Assembly: GCA_034408895.1 (NCBI GenBank)
Contig: JAWXCI010000043.1
Coordinates: forward strand, 3,294-67,293
Source: UBA4660 sp034408895
Lineage (GTDB): Bacteria; Bacteroidota; Bacteroidia; Flavobacteriales_D; Sanyastnellaceae
DNA: 64,000 nucleotides
Direction of reading: 5' to 3'
The notes under the pieces are model-generated. The model was given only the letters and a program-made list of their open reading frames with translations. It had not been told where the DNA came from and searched no databases. Shown one piece after another: positions 36,424 to 45,955 of the stretch (positions within the stretch are counted from its first letter, which is position 1; each line of letters opens with the position of its first letter). Position numbers and translations under genes: made by a program.

Positions 36424-37893
36424 ATGGCTGATAAACTCACTCCCCGTAACGTAGATTATTCCAAATGGTACAACGAGCTTGTGGTGATGGCAGATCTTGC
36501 CCAACACAGTGATGTGAAGGGCTGCATGATCATCAAACCTTATGGATACGCCATCTGGGAAAAAATGAGGGATGCGCTGGATAAAATGTTTAAGGATACC
36601 GGGCACCAAAATGCTTATTTCCCATTGTTCATTCCCAAATCATACCTGGCCAAAGAGGCTGCACATGTGGAGGGTTTCGCTAAAGAATGCGCAGTTGTTA
36701 CACATTATCGTTTGAAAGTTGAGGAAGGAGAATTGGTGGTTGACCCGGAGGCGAAACTGGAAGAAGAACTTATCGTTCGACCTACATCGGAAACCATTAT
36801 TTGGAATACATACCGCGATTGGATTCAGAGCTATCGCGACCTGCCACTGCTTATCAACCAATGGGCGAATGTGGTGCGGTGGGAAATGCGCACCCGATTG
36901 TTTTTGCGCACTACGGAATTTCTTTGGCAGGAAGGACACACCGCACATGCCACATCAGTTGACGCAATGGAAGAAGCGAAAAGGATGCTGGATGTGTACA
37001 CGGACTTCGCGGAAAACTTCCTGGCCATGCCGGTGATACGCGGTTGCAAAACTGCCAGCGAACGTTTTGCCGGTGCCGATGAGACATTTTGCATTGAAGC
37101 ACTGATGCAGGACGGCAAGGCTTTGCAGGCAGGAACATCCCATTTCCTGGGACAGAATTTCGCCAAAGCTTTTGATGTGCAGTTCGCCAACAAAGAGGGA
37201 GTGCGGGATTATGTGTGGGCAACATCATGGGGTGTTACCACCAGACTTATTGGTGCGCTCATCATGACCCATAGTGATGACAAAGGATTGAGGCTTCCGC
37301 CAAAACTTGCACCACTGCATGTTGTTATTGTACCAATATATAGAGGGGTAGAACAACTGGGTGAGATTGCGGAGAAATGCAAACCACTCATTGCTGCACT
37401 TCGAGTAAAAAACATCACCGTGAAGTTTGATGATGATGACACAAAACGTTCAGGATGGAAATTCGCAGAATATGAATTGAAGGGGGTGCCTGTGCGGATG
37501 GCCATCGGCCCGAAAGACATGGAAAACGGAACCATGGAAGTGGTAAGACGCGACACCGGTGAAAAACAACTCGTAATGTTTGAAAAGGTTGCAGAACTGA
37601 TTCCATCACTTCTGGAAAGCATCCAACTAAATCTTTACAATGAAGCATTGCAATTCCAAAAAAATAATATCACCGAAGTGAATGACTACGCAGAATTCAA
37701 AAAACTGCTCGATTCAAAAGGTGGTTTCTTTTCAGCACATTGGGACGGCACTGCGGAAACGGAAGAACAGGTGAAGACGGAAACCAAAGCCACCATCCGT
37801 TGCATTCCTCTTGATGCCAAAGAAGAAAGCGGAAATTGCATGGTTACGGGTAAACCATCGTCAAAGCGGGTACTATTCGCACGAGCTTATTAG
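36424..37893 (+). CDS. proS: Prolyl-tRNA synthetase, short (archaeal/eukaryote-like) type
   Basis: Class II enzyme that charges tRNA-Pro. 489 residues from MADKLTPRNVDYSKWYNELV. Motif 1 region MIIKPYGYAIWEKM; motif 2 region FLRTTEFLWQEGHTAHAT; motif 3 region WGVTTRLIGALIM with HSDDKGL. The anticodon domain begins near LAPLHVVIVPIY, and the extra carboxyl zinc-like domain ends KRVLFARAY. There is no bacterial-type editing insertion between motifs 2 and 3, as expected for this subtype. An upstream ATG at 36373 adds 17 residues without family similarity. The next gene starts 17 bases after the stop. Confidence 0.95.
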   Translation: MADKLTPRNVDYSKWYNELVVMADLAQHSDVKGCMIIKPYGYAIWEKMRDALDKMFKDTGHQNAYFPLFIPKSYLAKEAAHVEGFAKECAVVTHYRLKVEEGELVVDPEAKLEEELIVRPTSETIIWNTYRDWIQSYRDLPLLINQWANVVRWEMRTRLFLRTTEFLWQEGHTAHATSVDAMEEAKRMLDVYTDFAENFLAMPVIRGCKTASERFAGADETFCIEALMQDGKALQAGTSHFLGQNFAKAFDVQFANKEGVRDYVWATSWGVTTRLIGALIMTHSDDKGLRLPPKLAPLHVVIVPIYRGVEQLGEIAEKCKPLIAALRVKNITVKFDDDDTKRSGWKFAEYELKGVPVRMAIGPKDMENGTMEVVRRDTGEKQLVMFEKVAELIPSLLESIQLNLYNEALQFQKNNITEVNDYAEFKKLLDSKGGFFSAHWDGTAETEEQVKTETKATIRCIPLDAKEESGNCMVTGKPSSKRVLFARAY

Positions 37894-37910
37894 AATGATA
37901 AAAAATCAAG

Positions 37911-38594
37911 ATGCCAGAATCGCGCGAAATGATTTACCAATTGGTAAAAGAAAAAAGTGTCCTGAAGCAGGATGTGTATTACAACACGATTCGCGTTTTC
38001 AAAGACCTGAAGTCCATACTTTCTGAAACCATTGAGGACATCAGGACAAATTTCGGAGACACTGATTCACGTGTTGATTTCAGCTACCGCGACAAAGGGG
38101 ATTTTCATTCCGAAATAAAAATTGCCGGTGATGTGCTCATCTATTGTATGAACACCAATGTGTTCCAGTTCGACAAGAGCCACAGCATCTGGCGCTCTTC
38201 TTACGTTAAAGACGATGAGAGAAATTCATATCTCGGCATCATTAACGTGTACAACTTTCTCGCTGACTCTTTTAAGTATCAGCGGACGGGAGATATCGGC
38301 TACCTCATTGCCCGCATTTTTGTGAATCGCGAAAACCATTTCATGGTGCAGGGCAAACGCCAACTGGGTTATCTCTACAATGATTTCATAAGCGGCATCC
38401 TGGATAAAGGACAACTGGAAGCGATTGTAAACAGCACTATACTTTACACGCTGGACTTCGACATGTACACTCCTCCGTACGAAAAACTACAGGAGATCAC
38501 CGTGGAAGACATCCAAACGCTGTCGCAACACAGCGGACTGAGTATAGGCAAGAGGTTGGGATTCCGTTTTGGGCTGGATGATTCGTCCCTCTGA
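37911..38594 (+). CDS. Conserved hypothetical following proS
   Basis: 227 residues, soluble, no signal peptide. Starts MPESREMIYQLVKEKSVLKQ; contains DFSYRDKGDFHSEIKIAGD, then LIYCMNTNVFQFDKSHSIW and a conserved RTGDIGYLIARIFVNRENHF block; ends GKRLGFRFGLDDSSL. I recall similar proteins in Bacteroidota without assigned function. It is 17 bases after proS and likely co-transcribed. A second possible start is MIYQLVKEK, six codons in. Confidence 0.75.
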   Translation: MPESREMIYQLVKEKSVLKQDVYYNTIRVFKDLKSILSETIEDIRTNFGDTDSRVDFSYRDKGDFHSEIKIAGDVLIYCMNTNVFQFDKSHSIWRSSYVKDDERNSYLGIINVYNFLADSFKYQRTGDIGYLIARIFVNRENHFMVQGKRQLGYLYNDFISGILDKGQLEAIVNSTILYTLDFDMYTPPYEKLQEITVEDIQTLSQHSGLSIGKRLGFRFGLDDSSL

Positions 38595-38628
38595 AAAACT
38601 TCCAACTCCGGTGGCAATGTGAGTTCGA

Positions 38629-38636
38629 TATATTTG
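38629..38636 (+). promoter_or_regulatory. Candidate -7 element for tRNA-Glu
   Basis: TATATTTG matches TAnnTTTG and ends 20 bases before the tRNA 5' end. No good -33 half is seen. Confidence 0.45.
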
Positions 38637-38656
38637 CGCGCCTTTTTAAAAAAAAT

Positions 38657-38728
38657 GGCCCGTTCGTCTAGGGGTTAGGACATCAGATTTTCATTCTGGT
38701 AACAGGGGTTCGATTCCCCTACGGGCTA
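38657..38728 (+). tRNA. tRNA-Glu (TTC anticodon)
   Basis: A 72-base cloverleaf. The acceptor stem is GGCCCGT with ACGGGCT (G1-T72 wobble) plus discriminator A; D arm GTCTAGGGGTTAGGAC; anticodon stem TCAGA/TCTGG around loop TTTTCAT with anticodon TTC; T arm AGGGGTTCGATTCCCCT. No CCA is encoded (CCT follows). It stands alone and is followed by an intrinsic terminator. Confidence 0.97.
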
Positions 38729-38732
38729 CCTG

Positions 38733-38774
38733 ACCGGACAACTTCAATTTTTCGATTGATTGTCCGGTTTTTTG
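38733..38774 (+). terminator. Intrinsic terminator of tRNA-Glu
   Basis: ACCGGACAA (38733-38741) pairs with TTGTCCGGT (38760-38768) and is followed by a T-run. Confidence 0.85.
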
Positions 38775-39170
38775 TTTTCGGGAACTGTGGTGTTGTCCAA
38801 TTGCAATTCGGTGGTAACGGTTTACTTGTTCAACAATTCATTCCGCTTAGACAAAACATCCAGCAATTTTTCTTTGTGTTCAACCAGCAGTAAACTATTT
38901 TCAACCCGGGTGTTGGCTGCGTGCTGTTTTTTTTGAAAAATGTGCCGCAACAGTTTTGGCTTTCAGTCTCCAAAAACTTCTTGGTGTGCACCTTTGAGAT
39001 GAGAGGAAAATGTCCGGTTTTCTTTTTTTGAAATTTGAATTGCCAGATCAGGATGAACAGCGCTCTTTTTCAAGGTGCAGCCTTCCTCTCCCTCGTGGAT
39101 AAGCATCTGGCGCATTTGATAGCTTGCGCACTGTTTCATTACTTACCCAATTCTGTATTCCCAAAACACT
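38775..39170. other. Gap after tRNA-Glu; possible short coding relic
   Basis: No convincing gene. On the minus strand 38962-38822 is an open frame of 46 codons without a start (KPKLLRHIFQKKQHAANTRV, then ENSLLLVEHKEKLLDVLSKR), which looks like the helical tail of a lost coiled-coil protein. The word TCCGGTTTT from the terminator recurs near 39011. A relic left by a mobile element at the tRNA is possible but no integrase or att repeat is seen. Confidence 0.3.
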
Positions 39171-40745
39171 ATGTCATCCACCTTACTTATCGTCATCATT
39201 TCCCTTCAAGTGATTATCCTGCTCTGGATTTTGCTGCGTAAACAAAAAGATCCCAATACCGAAAAAGTAAAACTCCGGACTGATGATATCGCCCAATCGT
39301 TAAGCAGGTTAGAAAACAATCTGAAGGAAGACTTCCGGGTGAACAGGGATGAGAGCAATAAACTTTCAAAGGAAAATCGCGATGAGTTGAACAACACACT
39401 AAAAGATTTTAAACTTGAACTTTCAGCAACGCTTTCGAACATTACAGATCAAAACCAGAAGGCACTCGAAAAACTGAACACGACACTTGAAGAAAAGGTA
39501 ACCGCCCTTATCGAAAAAACAGAAGTGAGCAGCAAAACAAGTCGTGAAGAACTCGCTAGAAACCTGAAAGAATTTTCGGAAGCCAACACGGCTCAATTGG
39601 AGAAAATAAATGTGCAGGTGCAGGATAAACTCAAAGAACTGACTGAGCAAGCCAAAACGGATAACAATCACATGCGCGAATCGTTGGTAAAAGCATTCAA
39701 GGATTTTCAAACCGCGTTCGACACCAACGTAAAATCTTTTAACGACTTGCAACGCGAAAAATTCGGGCAACTGGACGAGAAGCAAACCAAACTGGTGGAG
39801 GCTACTGAAAAGAAGTTGGAGGAAATGCGGATAATGGTGGACGAAAAATTACAGAAAACGCTCAATGAAAGGTTAGGTCAATCTTTCGAACTGGTGGGCA
39901 AGCAATTGGAGAGTGTGCAGAAAGGCTTAGGCGAAATGCAAACTCTTGCGCAGGATGTAGGCGGCCTGAAAAAAGTATTGAGCAATGTGAAAATGCGCGG
40001 TGGAATAGGTGAGGTGCAATTGGGCATGCTGCTGGAACAAGTGCTGGCACCGGAACAATATCAGGCCAACGTAAAAACCAAATACAGCAGCAACGACCTG
40101 GTGGAGTTTGCCATAAAACTGCCCGGGCGAGATGATGACAACGGCCAGGTGTGGCTGCCGGTGGATGCCAAATTCCCTAAAGATGTGTATGAACAATTAC
40201 AAACCGCTTACGATGTGGGCGATCTGGTGCAGATTGAACTAGCACAAAAAAACCTTGAGAATACTATTCGCAAAATGGCCAAAGACATTCGCGATAAATA
40301 CCTCGACCCGCCTAACACTACCGATTTTGGAATTATGTTTTTGCCCTTCGAGGGCATTTATGCCGAAGTGGTGCGTAAGGCAAGTTTGCTGGACGATTTG
40401 CAGCGCAATTATAAAATTATGGTGACAGGTCCAACCACACTTGCGGCCATACTCAACAGTTTGCAAATGGGTTTCCGCACATTGGTTATCCAAAAGCGCA
40501 GCAGCGAAGTATGGAAAATTTTGGGTGCTGTCAAGAAAGAGTTCGAAAACTTTGGAGGCATGTTGGAAAAGGCACAAAAAAATATTCAGACAGCCAGCAA
40601 CCAGATAGACGAAGTGATGGGAAAACGCACTCGCGCCATCCAGAGAAAACTAAAAGGGGTAGAAGTACTTGATGAAGCAGAAACACAATTGATGTTGCCC
40701 GAAGCTAGTTCGCTGGAAATTTTGGATGAGGATGAAAGTGTATAA
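39171..40745 (+). CDS. rmuC: RmuC-family DNA recombination protein
   Basis: 524 residues. A single amino-terminal membrane helix (LLIVIISLQVIILLWILL) is followed by a long coiled coil (~45-250, rich in Lys/Glu) and the RmuC nuclease-like core at ~265-440, with KMRGGIGEVQLGMLLEQVL, VWLPVDAKFPKDVYEQL, LPFEGIYAEVVRK and VTGPTTLAAILNSLQMGF. RmuC limits inversion events at short repeats in E. coli; its enzymatic nature is predicted from a PD-(D/E)xK-like fold. Length is normal. No operon partner. Confidence 0.93.
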   Translation: MSSTLLIVIISLQVIILLWILLRKQKDPNTEKVKLRTDDIAQSLSRLENNLKEDFRVNRDESNKLSKENRDELNNTLKDFKLELSATLSNITDQNQKALEKLNTTLEEKVTALIEKTEVSSKTSREELARNLKEFSEANTAQLEKINVQVQDKLKELTEQAKTDNNHMRESLVKAFKDFQTAFDTNVKSFNDLQREKFGQLDEKQTKLVEATEKKLEEMRIMVDEKLQKTLNERLGQSFELVGKQLESVQKGLGEMQTLAQDVGGLKKVLSNVKMRGGIGEVQLGMLLEQVLAPEQYQANVKTKYSSNDLVEFAIKLPGRDDDNGQVWLPVDAKFPKDVYEQLQTAYDVGDLVQIELAQKNLENTIRKMAKDIRDKYLDPPNTTDFGIMFLPFEGIYAEVVRKASLLDDLQRNYKIMVTGPTTLAAILNSLQMGFRTLVIQKRSSEVWKILGAVKKEFENFGGMLEKAQKNIQTASNQIDEVMGKRTRAIQRKLKGVEVLDEAETQLMLPEASSLEILDEDESV

Positions 40746-40933
40746 CTGATTTTGCCGGCACTAATCACATTGCGGGTTTGCTAAGTGCAAACACTCGCTC
40801 CATTCCTCGAGTATCGCTGCCGACCGCTATCCGCCAGTTACTTCCTGCATTTCCCTGCCTCCTCTTTATTTAACCCTCGTTATCTTTTCTCTCCCACACA
40901 CACAGGTATGTTTGCCCGCATTTCCATTTTCTT

Positions 40934-43357
40934 ATGCCAACACTTAGAGCGTTTTTTCTTTCGGTTCTCATTGCGAGTCCACTTTTCTTTTCTGCGCAGG
41001 AAAAGTTCACCATCAGTGGCGAGATAAAAGATAAAGCCAGCGGAGAATATCTTATTGGAGCCGTCATTGGGGTGAAGGAATTGCAGAAGGGAGTAAGCAC
41101 CAATGTGTATGGATTCTACTCGCTCACGTTGCCCGCGGGCAGCTACACACTCGATGTTTACCTGCTCGGCTATGTGGACAAACAAATAGAAATTTCACTC
41201 GACAAAGACATCACACTCGCTCTTGCACTCGATCCACAGACGTATGAAGCTGAGGAAGTAATTGTTGAAGCGGAGAAAAAACAAAACACCGAAAGCACGG
41301 ACATGGGTCGTGCGAAACTGGAAGTGGATCAAATCAAGAAACTTCCGGCCTTCATGGGCGAAGTGGACATCCTGAAAACACTTGCGCTGCTGCCGGGCGT
41401 GCGCAGTGCAGGTGAAGGCAATACCGGATTCTACGTGCGCGGTGGCGGCATTGACCAGAACCTTGTACTGCTCGACAATGCTACTGTTTACAACGCATCG
41501 CACCTCTTCGGTTTCTTCTCCGTATTCAATGCCGATGCAGTGAAAAATCTTGAACTGATAAAAGGTGGCGTGCCTGCCAATTACGGTTCGCGCATTTCAT
41601 CTGTGCTGGACATAGCATTGAAGGAAGGAAACAACCGCGAGTTTCATGGCGAGGGCGGCATCGGTTTGATTTCATCGCGCTTCACCGTGGAAGGCCCCAT
41701 CCAAAAAGACATCTCGTCCTTCATCCTCTCCGGCAGGCGCACGTATATTGATGTGCTTTCAAAACCTTTCATCAATCCCGAAGCCGATGCTGCCGGAAGC
41801 GCTTATTATTTCTACGACCTCAACGCGAAACTCAACTACCGCATTTCAACTAAAGACCAACTCTTCCTCAGCGGTTATTTCGGGCGTGATGTGTTCGGGT
41901 TCAAAAGCCAGAATGCAGACTTCTCCTCTGAAATTCCCTGGGGCAATGCAACAGCCACGTTGAGGTGGAACCGCATCATGAATCCAAAACTTTTCATGAA
42001 CGCTATTCTCACCTTCACCGATTACAAGTTCGAATTCATTGGTGAACAAAGTGACCTTGAATTCAGGCTCAAGAGCGGCATCCGCGACTACGGAGCGAAG
42101 GTGCAATGGAATTATTATCCCACGTACCTGCATCAAATCAAGTGGGGAGTGGAATACACACGCCACCAGTTTACACCTAACACGGTGTATGCACGAAGTG
42201 GCGACACGGAATTTATTGATGGTGAAGATGCCATCATGTACAGTCATGAAATGGCAGCGTACGCATTGGATGAGTTTGACATCAACGAAAAACTTCGCTT
42301 CAATGCAGGCGTTCGTGTTTCGCATTTCATCCATGTGGGTCCCTTCAAGAGGTATATCTATTCCGATAGTGTTGACCAGTTCAATCAGCCATTACCTCCT
42401 GCCATAGTTCAATATGCCAAAGGCGATGTGGTGAAAAACTATACGGGCTTCGAACCGCGCCTCAGCCTGCGATACACTATTAATAACGTATCGTCTATTA
42501 AGGCCGGCTACACGCATAACTACCAATACATCCACCTCACAAGTCTTTCCCCTACATCGCTGCCCACCGATGTGTGGATTCCAAGCACAGAGATTGTGAA
42601 ACCGCAATTCGGGATACAATACGCGCTTGGCTACTTCCGCAATTTCGGGAATGATAAATGGGAAACTTCTGTCGAAGTCTATTACAAAGACATGAAGAAC
42701 CAAACCGAGTTCGAGGAAGGAGCGCAACCGGAACAAACCGTGAACGATAACGTGGACAATTTTCTTGTCTTCGGAAAAGCTTACAGTTACGGTGCAGAGT
42801 TTTTCGTGAAGAAGCGCGTAGGTAGAGTCAACGGTTGGGTGGGATACACATGGAGCAAAACCATGCGCAAGTTCGATGAAATCAACAACGGAGAAACTTT
42901 TCCCGCAAGATGGGATCGCAGGCACGATGGCAGTCTGGTGGTGAGTTACAAACTGAGCGACCGCATCGACCTCGGTTTCATTTTCGTTTACGGAACAGGC
43001 AGCGCCATCACTCTTCCTTTAGAAAGATACTTCTATGAGAACCACATCGTGGATGTGTACGGCCCAAGAAATTCTTTCCGTATGGCAGCCTACCACCGTG
43101 CCGATGCTTCACTCACGCTCTACCCCAAACCAATGAAAACTGTGACCGATAAAACCACGGGCGAAAAGGTGGAGAAGAAAAGAAAGGTCACTTCCAACTG
43201 GAATTTGTCCGTGTACAATTTGTACAACCGCAAGAATCCCTACTTCATCTATTTCGATTCAGGCGGACAATTGGGAGAAGGAAGTCTCCAGATAAAAGCC
43301 TACCAAGTGAGCCTGTTCCCGATATTGCCTAGCATTACCTGGAACTTTAAATTCTGA
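40934..43357 (+). CDS. TonB-dependent receptor with carboxypeptidase-regulatory amino domain
   Basis: 807 residues. Signal peptide to about 21 (IASPLFFSAQE). Residues ~23-105 form the beta-sandwich regulatory domain (FTISGEIKDKASGEYLIGAV). The plug follows (~130-230: ILKTLALLPGVRSAGEGNTG, FYVRGGGIDQNLVLLDNATV), then a 22-strand-type barrel ending SLFPILPSITWNFKF with a terminal Phe, the outer-membrane signal. The plug motif LPGVRSAGEGNTGFYVRGG is of the subgroup without a SusD partner, and no susD gene is nearby. It overlaps the following ABC gene by one base (TGATG), implying translational coupling. The substrate is unknown. Confidence 0.92.
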   Translation: MPTLRAFFLSVLIASPLFFSAQEKFTISGEIKDKASGEYLIGAVIGVKELQKGVSTNVYGFYSLTLPAGSYTLDVYLLGYVDKQIEISLDKDITLALALDPQTYEAEEVIVEAEKKQNTESTDMGRAKLEVDQIKKLPAFMGEVDILKTLALLPGVRSAGEGNTGFYVRGGGIDQNLVLLDNATVYNASHLFGFFSVFNADAVKNLELIKGGVPANYGSRISSVLDIALKEGNNREFHGEGGIGLISSRFTVEGPIQKDISSFILSGRRTYIDVLSKPFINPEADAAGSAYYFYDLNAKLNYRISTKDQLFLSGYFGRDVFGFKSQNADFSSEIPWGNATATLRWNRIMNPKLFMNAILTFTDYKFEFIGEQSDLEFRLKSGIRDYGAKVQWNYYPTYLHQIKWGVEYTRHQFTPNTVYARSGDTEFIDGEDAIMYSHEMAAYALDEFDINEKLRFNAGVRVSHFIHVGPFKRYIYSDSVDQFNQPLPPAIVQYAKGDVVKNYTGFEPRLSLRYTINNVSSIKAGYTHNYQYIHLTSLSPTSLPTDVWIPSTEIVKPQFGIQYALGYFRNFGNDKWETSVEVYYKDMKNQTEFEEGAQPEQTVNDNVDNFLVFGKAYSYGAEFFVKKRVGRVNGWVGYTWSKTMRKFDEINNGETFPARWDRRHDGSLVVSYKLSDRIDLGFIFVYGTGSAITLPLERYFYENHIVDVYGPRNSFRMAAYHRADASLTLYPKPMKTVTDKTTGEKVEKKRKVTSNWNLSVYNLYNRKNPYFIYFDSGGQLGEGSLQIKAYQVSLFPILPSITWNFKF

Positions 43358-45228
43358 TGAAGAATCTCGCGCGCCTCAACCATTACTTCTGGAAATACCG
43401 CGGCAGGTTTTTCATGGGCATCTTGTTTATCGCCCTCACCAATCTCGGAAATGTGGGCGCACCTGCCATCGTAAAAGATGGTGTGGATTTTCTCGAACAA
43501 TGTTTCAAGCACAAGGGCGATGCATCGGCAAGGATTGAATTGCCCACAAGCATCAAGTTCGTGTACGGTGTTTTTGGAAAAGAACAAACTTCCATTTCAG
43601 GAAGTGATGTCAATGTTGCCACACAACTCTCCACCATCGGTTTGCTGCTGGCGTTCATCTATCTGCTTATCTATCTGGTAAAAGGCGTGTTTCTTTTTTA
43701 CCAGCGCCAAACCATCATCGTGATGTCGCGCTACATCGAGTACGACATGAAGAATGAAATCTATGACCACTACCAGAAACTGGACATGGGTTTTTACAAA
43801 CGCAACCGCACAGGAGACCTCATGAACCGCATCAGCGAAGATGTGAACCGTGTGCGCATGTACCTCGGTCCGGCAGTGATGTACACCATTAACCTCGCGG
43901 TGCTCTCGGTGTTCTGCATCTTCTTCATGCTGAAAGAAAATGTGGAACTCACGCTGTGGTCGCTCTCCCCCATGCCATTCATGATGATTTGCATCTTCTA
44001 CGTGAGCAAAACCATCAACCGGAGAACGGATAAGGTTCAATCACAGCAGAGCAAACTCTCCGCTTTCATACAGGAAGCAATGAGTGGAGTGCGTGTATTG
44101 AAAGCGTATGGAATGGAAGACAAATCGCAGAAGGAATTTGCAGCCGAGTGCGACACTTACAAGGACCGCCAACTACAACTTGTAAAAGTGGATTCACTGT
44201 TTATGCCTGTCATTGTTTTGCTGGTGGGTATGGGTTATATCCTCGCTATTTATGTAGGCGGATTAAAGGTCATGTCGGGTGAAATAACTGCGGGCACCAT
44301 CTTCCTTTTCATCTTTTACATCAACTTGCTCACGTGGCCATTTGCTGCAGTGGGTTGGGTAACCAGCCTTGTGCAAAAGGCAGAAGCGAGCCAGGCGCGC
44401 ATCAACGAATTTTTGGACACCAAACCGGATATCGTCAACACAGCAACCGAAGGAAAAAACACCGCAGAAAAGAAAATCATTAAAGGTGAAATTGAATTCC
44501 GCAATGTGTCATTTACCTATCCTGACTCCGGCATCCGTGCGTTGCGGGATGTTTCGTTTAGCGTGAAGCAGGGACAAACACTTGCTATTATCGGGAGGAC
44601 AGCAAGCGGAAAAAGCACCATTGCAAATTTGCTCTGCCGCATGTACGACCCCACCGAAGGACAGATTATGCTCGATGGTCTGGACCTGAAGTTTCATCAA
44701 CTTCATCAACTGCGCTCATCCATCGGATATGTGCCGCAAGATGTTTTCCTCTTCTCCGATTCCATTGCCAACAACATTGCTTTCGGGGAAGATGGTGTGA
44801 AGCAGGACGAAATTGAGCGAGCAGCTTTAGCGGCTGATGTGGCTCACAACATTGAGGAATTTCCGGGACGATATGAAACTCTCTTGGGCGAACGAGGCAT
44901 CAACCTCAGTGGCGGACAGAAACAAAGAGTCTCCATCGCACGCGCCATCATCAGTCATCCGCAAGTGCTCATTTTTGATGACTGCCTTTCAGCAGTGGAT
45001 ACGGAAACTGAAGAGAATATCCTGAACGCACTTCGGGATTTAATGAAAGACAAAACTTCCATCATTATCTCTCATCGTATTTCTTCGATTAAACATGCCG
45101 ACAAAATCATTGTGCTCGACCACGGCCGCATTGCGGAAGAAGGCACTCACGATGGGCTGCTTTTGGCGAAAGGATTGTATGCCACGCTGCACAGGAAGCA
45201 GTTGCTGGAAGAGGCGGAGGGTGCTTAA
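43357..45228 (+). CDS. ABC exporter half-transporter (MsbA/BmrC-like)
   Basis: 623 residues: six-helix membrane domain (~1-345) fused to an ATPase domain. Walker A GRTASGKST (~410), Q-loop VGYVPQDVFLFSD (~455), signature NLSGGQKQRVS (~515), Walker B VLIFDDCLSAVDT (~540), H-loop IISHRISS. The residue after Walker B Asp is Asp, not the catalytic Glu, as in the degenerate half of heterodimeric exporters such as BmrC. Between helices 1 and 2 there is a ~60-residue insertion (residues ~40-85, hydrophilic with FGKEQTS). It overlaps the TonB-receptor gene by one base. Export of a lipid, drug or peptide is possible; no clue decides. Confidence 0.9.
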   Translation: MKNLARLNHYFWKYRGRFFMGILFIALTNLGNVGAPAIVKDGVDFLEQCFKHKGDASARIELPTSIKFVYGVFGKEQTSISGSDVNVATQLSTIGLLLAFIYLLIYLVKGVFLFYQRQTIIVMSRYIEYDMKNEIYDHYQKLDMGFYKRNRTGDLMNRISEDVNRVRMYLGPAVMYTINLAVLSVFCIFFMLKENVELTLWSLSPMPFMMICIFYVSKTINRRTDKVQSQQSKLSAFIQEAMSGVRVLKAYGMEDKSQKEFAAECDTYKDRQLQLVKVDSLFMPVIVLLVGMGYILAIYVGGLKVMSGEITAGTIFLFIFYINLLTWPFAAVGWVTSLVQKAEASQARINEFLDTKPDIVNTATEGKNTAEKKIIKGEIEFRNVSFTYPDSGIRALRDVSFSVKQGQTLAIIGRTASGKSTIANLLCRMYDPTEGQIMLDGLDLKFHQLHQLRSSIGYVPQDVFLFSDSIANNIAFGEDGVKQDEIERAALAADVAHNIEEFPGRYETLLGERGINLSGGQKQRVSIARAIISHPQVLIFDDCLSAVDTETEENILNALRDLMKDKTSIIISHRISSIKHADKIIVLDHGRIAEEGTHDGLLLAKGLYATLHRKQLLEEAEGA

Positions 45229-45493
45229 GCAGGTGCGCACATTTGTGTAGCATCGACATCTTCAGCATTTTCATCATCCACACCTTTATCCTGTTGTTTG
45301 ATCGCACAGACCCGGTGGAAACGTTTCATGTCTAATTCCCAGTCGCACGAGTTTAGCGAAGCCTAACTCATGCCTGCTTTCCTGCGGGATTGCATTTTCC
45401 CGCAACTTTCAAGAATTATACTTACAAGAAGCGGTTGTGATTGTTGCCATCAGCAGTTCTGCAACCAATTATTTTTTAGCACAAAGAAAAAAC

Positions 45494-45718
45494 ATGAAAC
45501 ACATCCTTTGGATTGACGATCAAACCGAGTCAGGTAAAAGCATTCTGGAGCTTATTCTCACCATTTCGAAACAATAGAATGATGTGGCTGCAATGTTGGA
45601 TTCCATTGCCAATAAAGATGTTGAATGGAGCAAGATGTCGCTCACTTCAATGCCAAAGGCATACAGTGATGAGCAACAACAGCCTCCAACCAAATTACTT
45701 TTGATAGAAATATTTTTC
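45494..45718 (+). pseudogene. Small interrupted gene (antitoxin-like?) before hicB
   Basis: From ATG 45494 the frame reads MKHILWIDDQTESGKSILEL, then ILTISKQ, a TAG at 45575-45577, and goes on NDVAAMLDSIANKDVEWSKM and SLTSMPKAYSDEQ without further stops into the hicB start. The WSKMSL...AYSDE ending recalls small Bacteroidota antitoxins of two-gene modules, but I am unsure. One nonsense codon and loss of the natural end make it a relic. Confidence 0.5.
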
Positions 45719-45955
45719 ATGAAAGCAAATACAACTTATACCGCAATCATCATAGAAGCAGAAGACGGAACATTTTCCGGCTATGTGGAGGAAGTTCCGG
45801 GAGTTATTTCCCAAGGCAATACCGAAAAGGAATTGCGTACAAATTTGCTTGATGCCCTCCAAATGATGCTGGGCTACTACAAAGAGGAAACCTTTAAACT
45901 TTTACTCAAGACGCCCGCCCGCAGCTTCAAAAAGGAAATACTAGTGCTGACATGA
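45719..45955 (+). CDS. hicB: HicB-type antitoxin
   Basis: 78 residues, MKANTTYTAIIIEAEDGTFS, with YVEEVPGVISQGNTEKELR and LLDALQMMLGYYKEE. This is the RNase H-like partial fold of HicB antitoxins; the usual carboxyl DNA-binding part is absent or minimal. The stop overlaps the next ATG by four bases (ATGA), the typical hicBA layout with antitoxin first. A longer frame reaches back to 45584, but MKANTTY is the family start. Intact, although its toxin partner is not. Confidence 0.85.
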   Translation: MKANTTYTAIIIEAEDGTFSGYVEEVPGVISQGNTEKELRTNLLDALQMMLGYYKEETFKLLLKTPARSFKKEILVLT

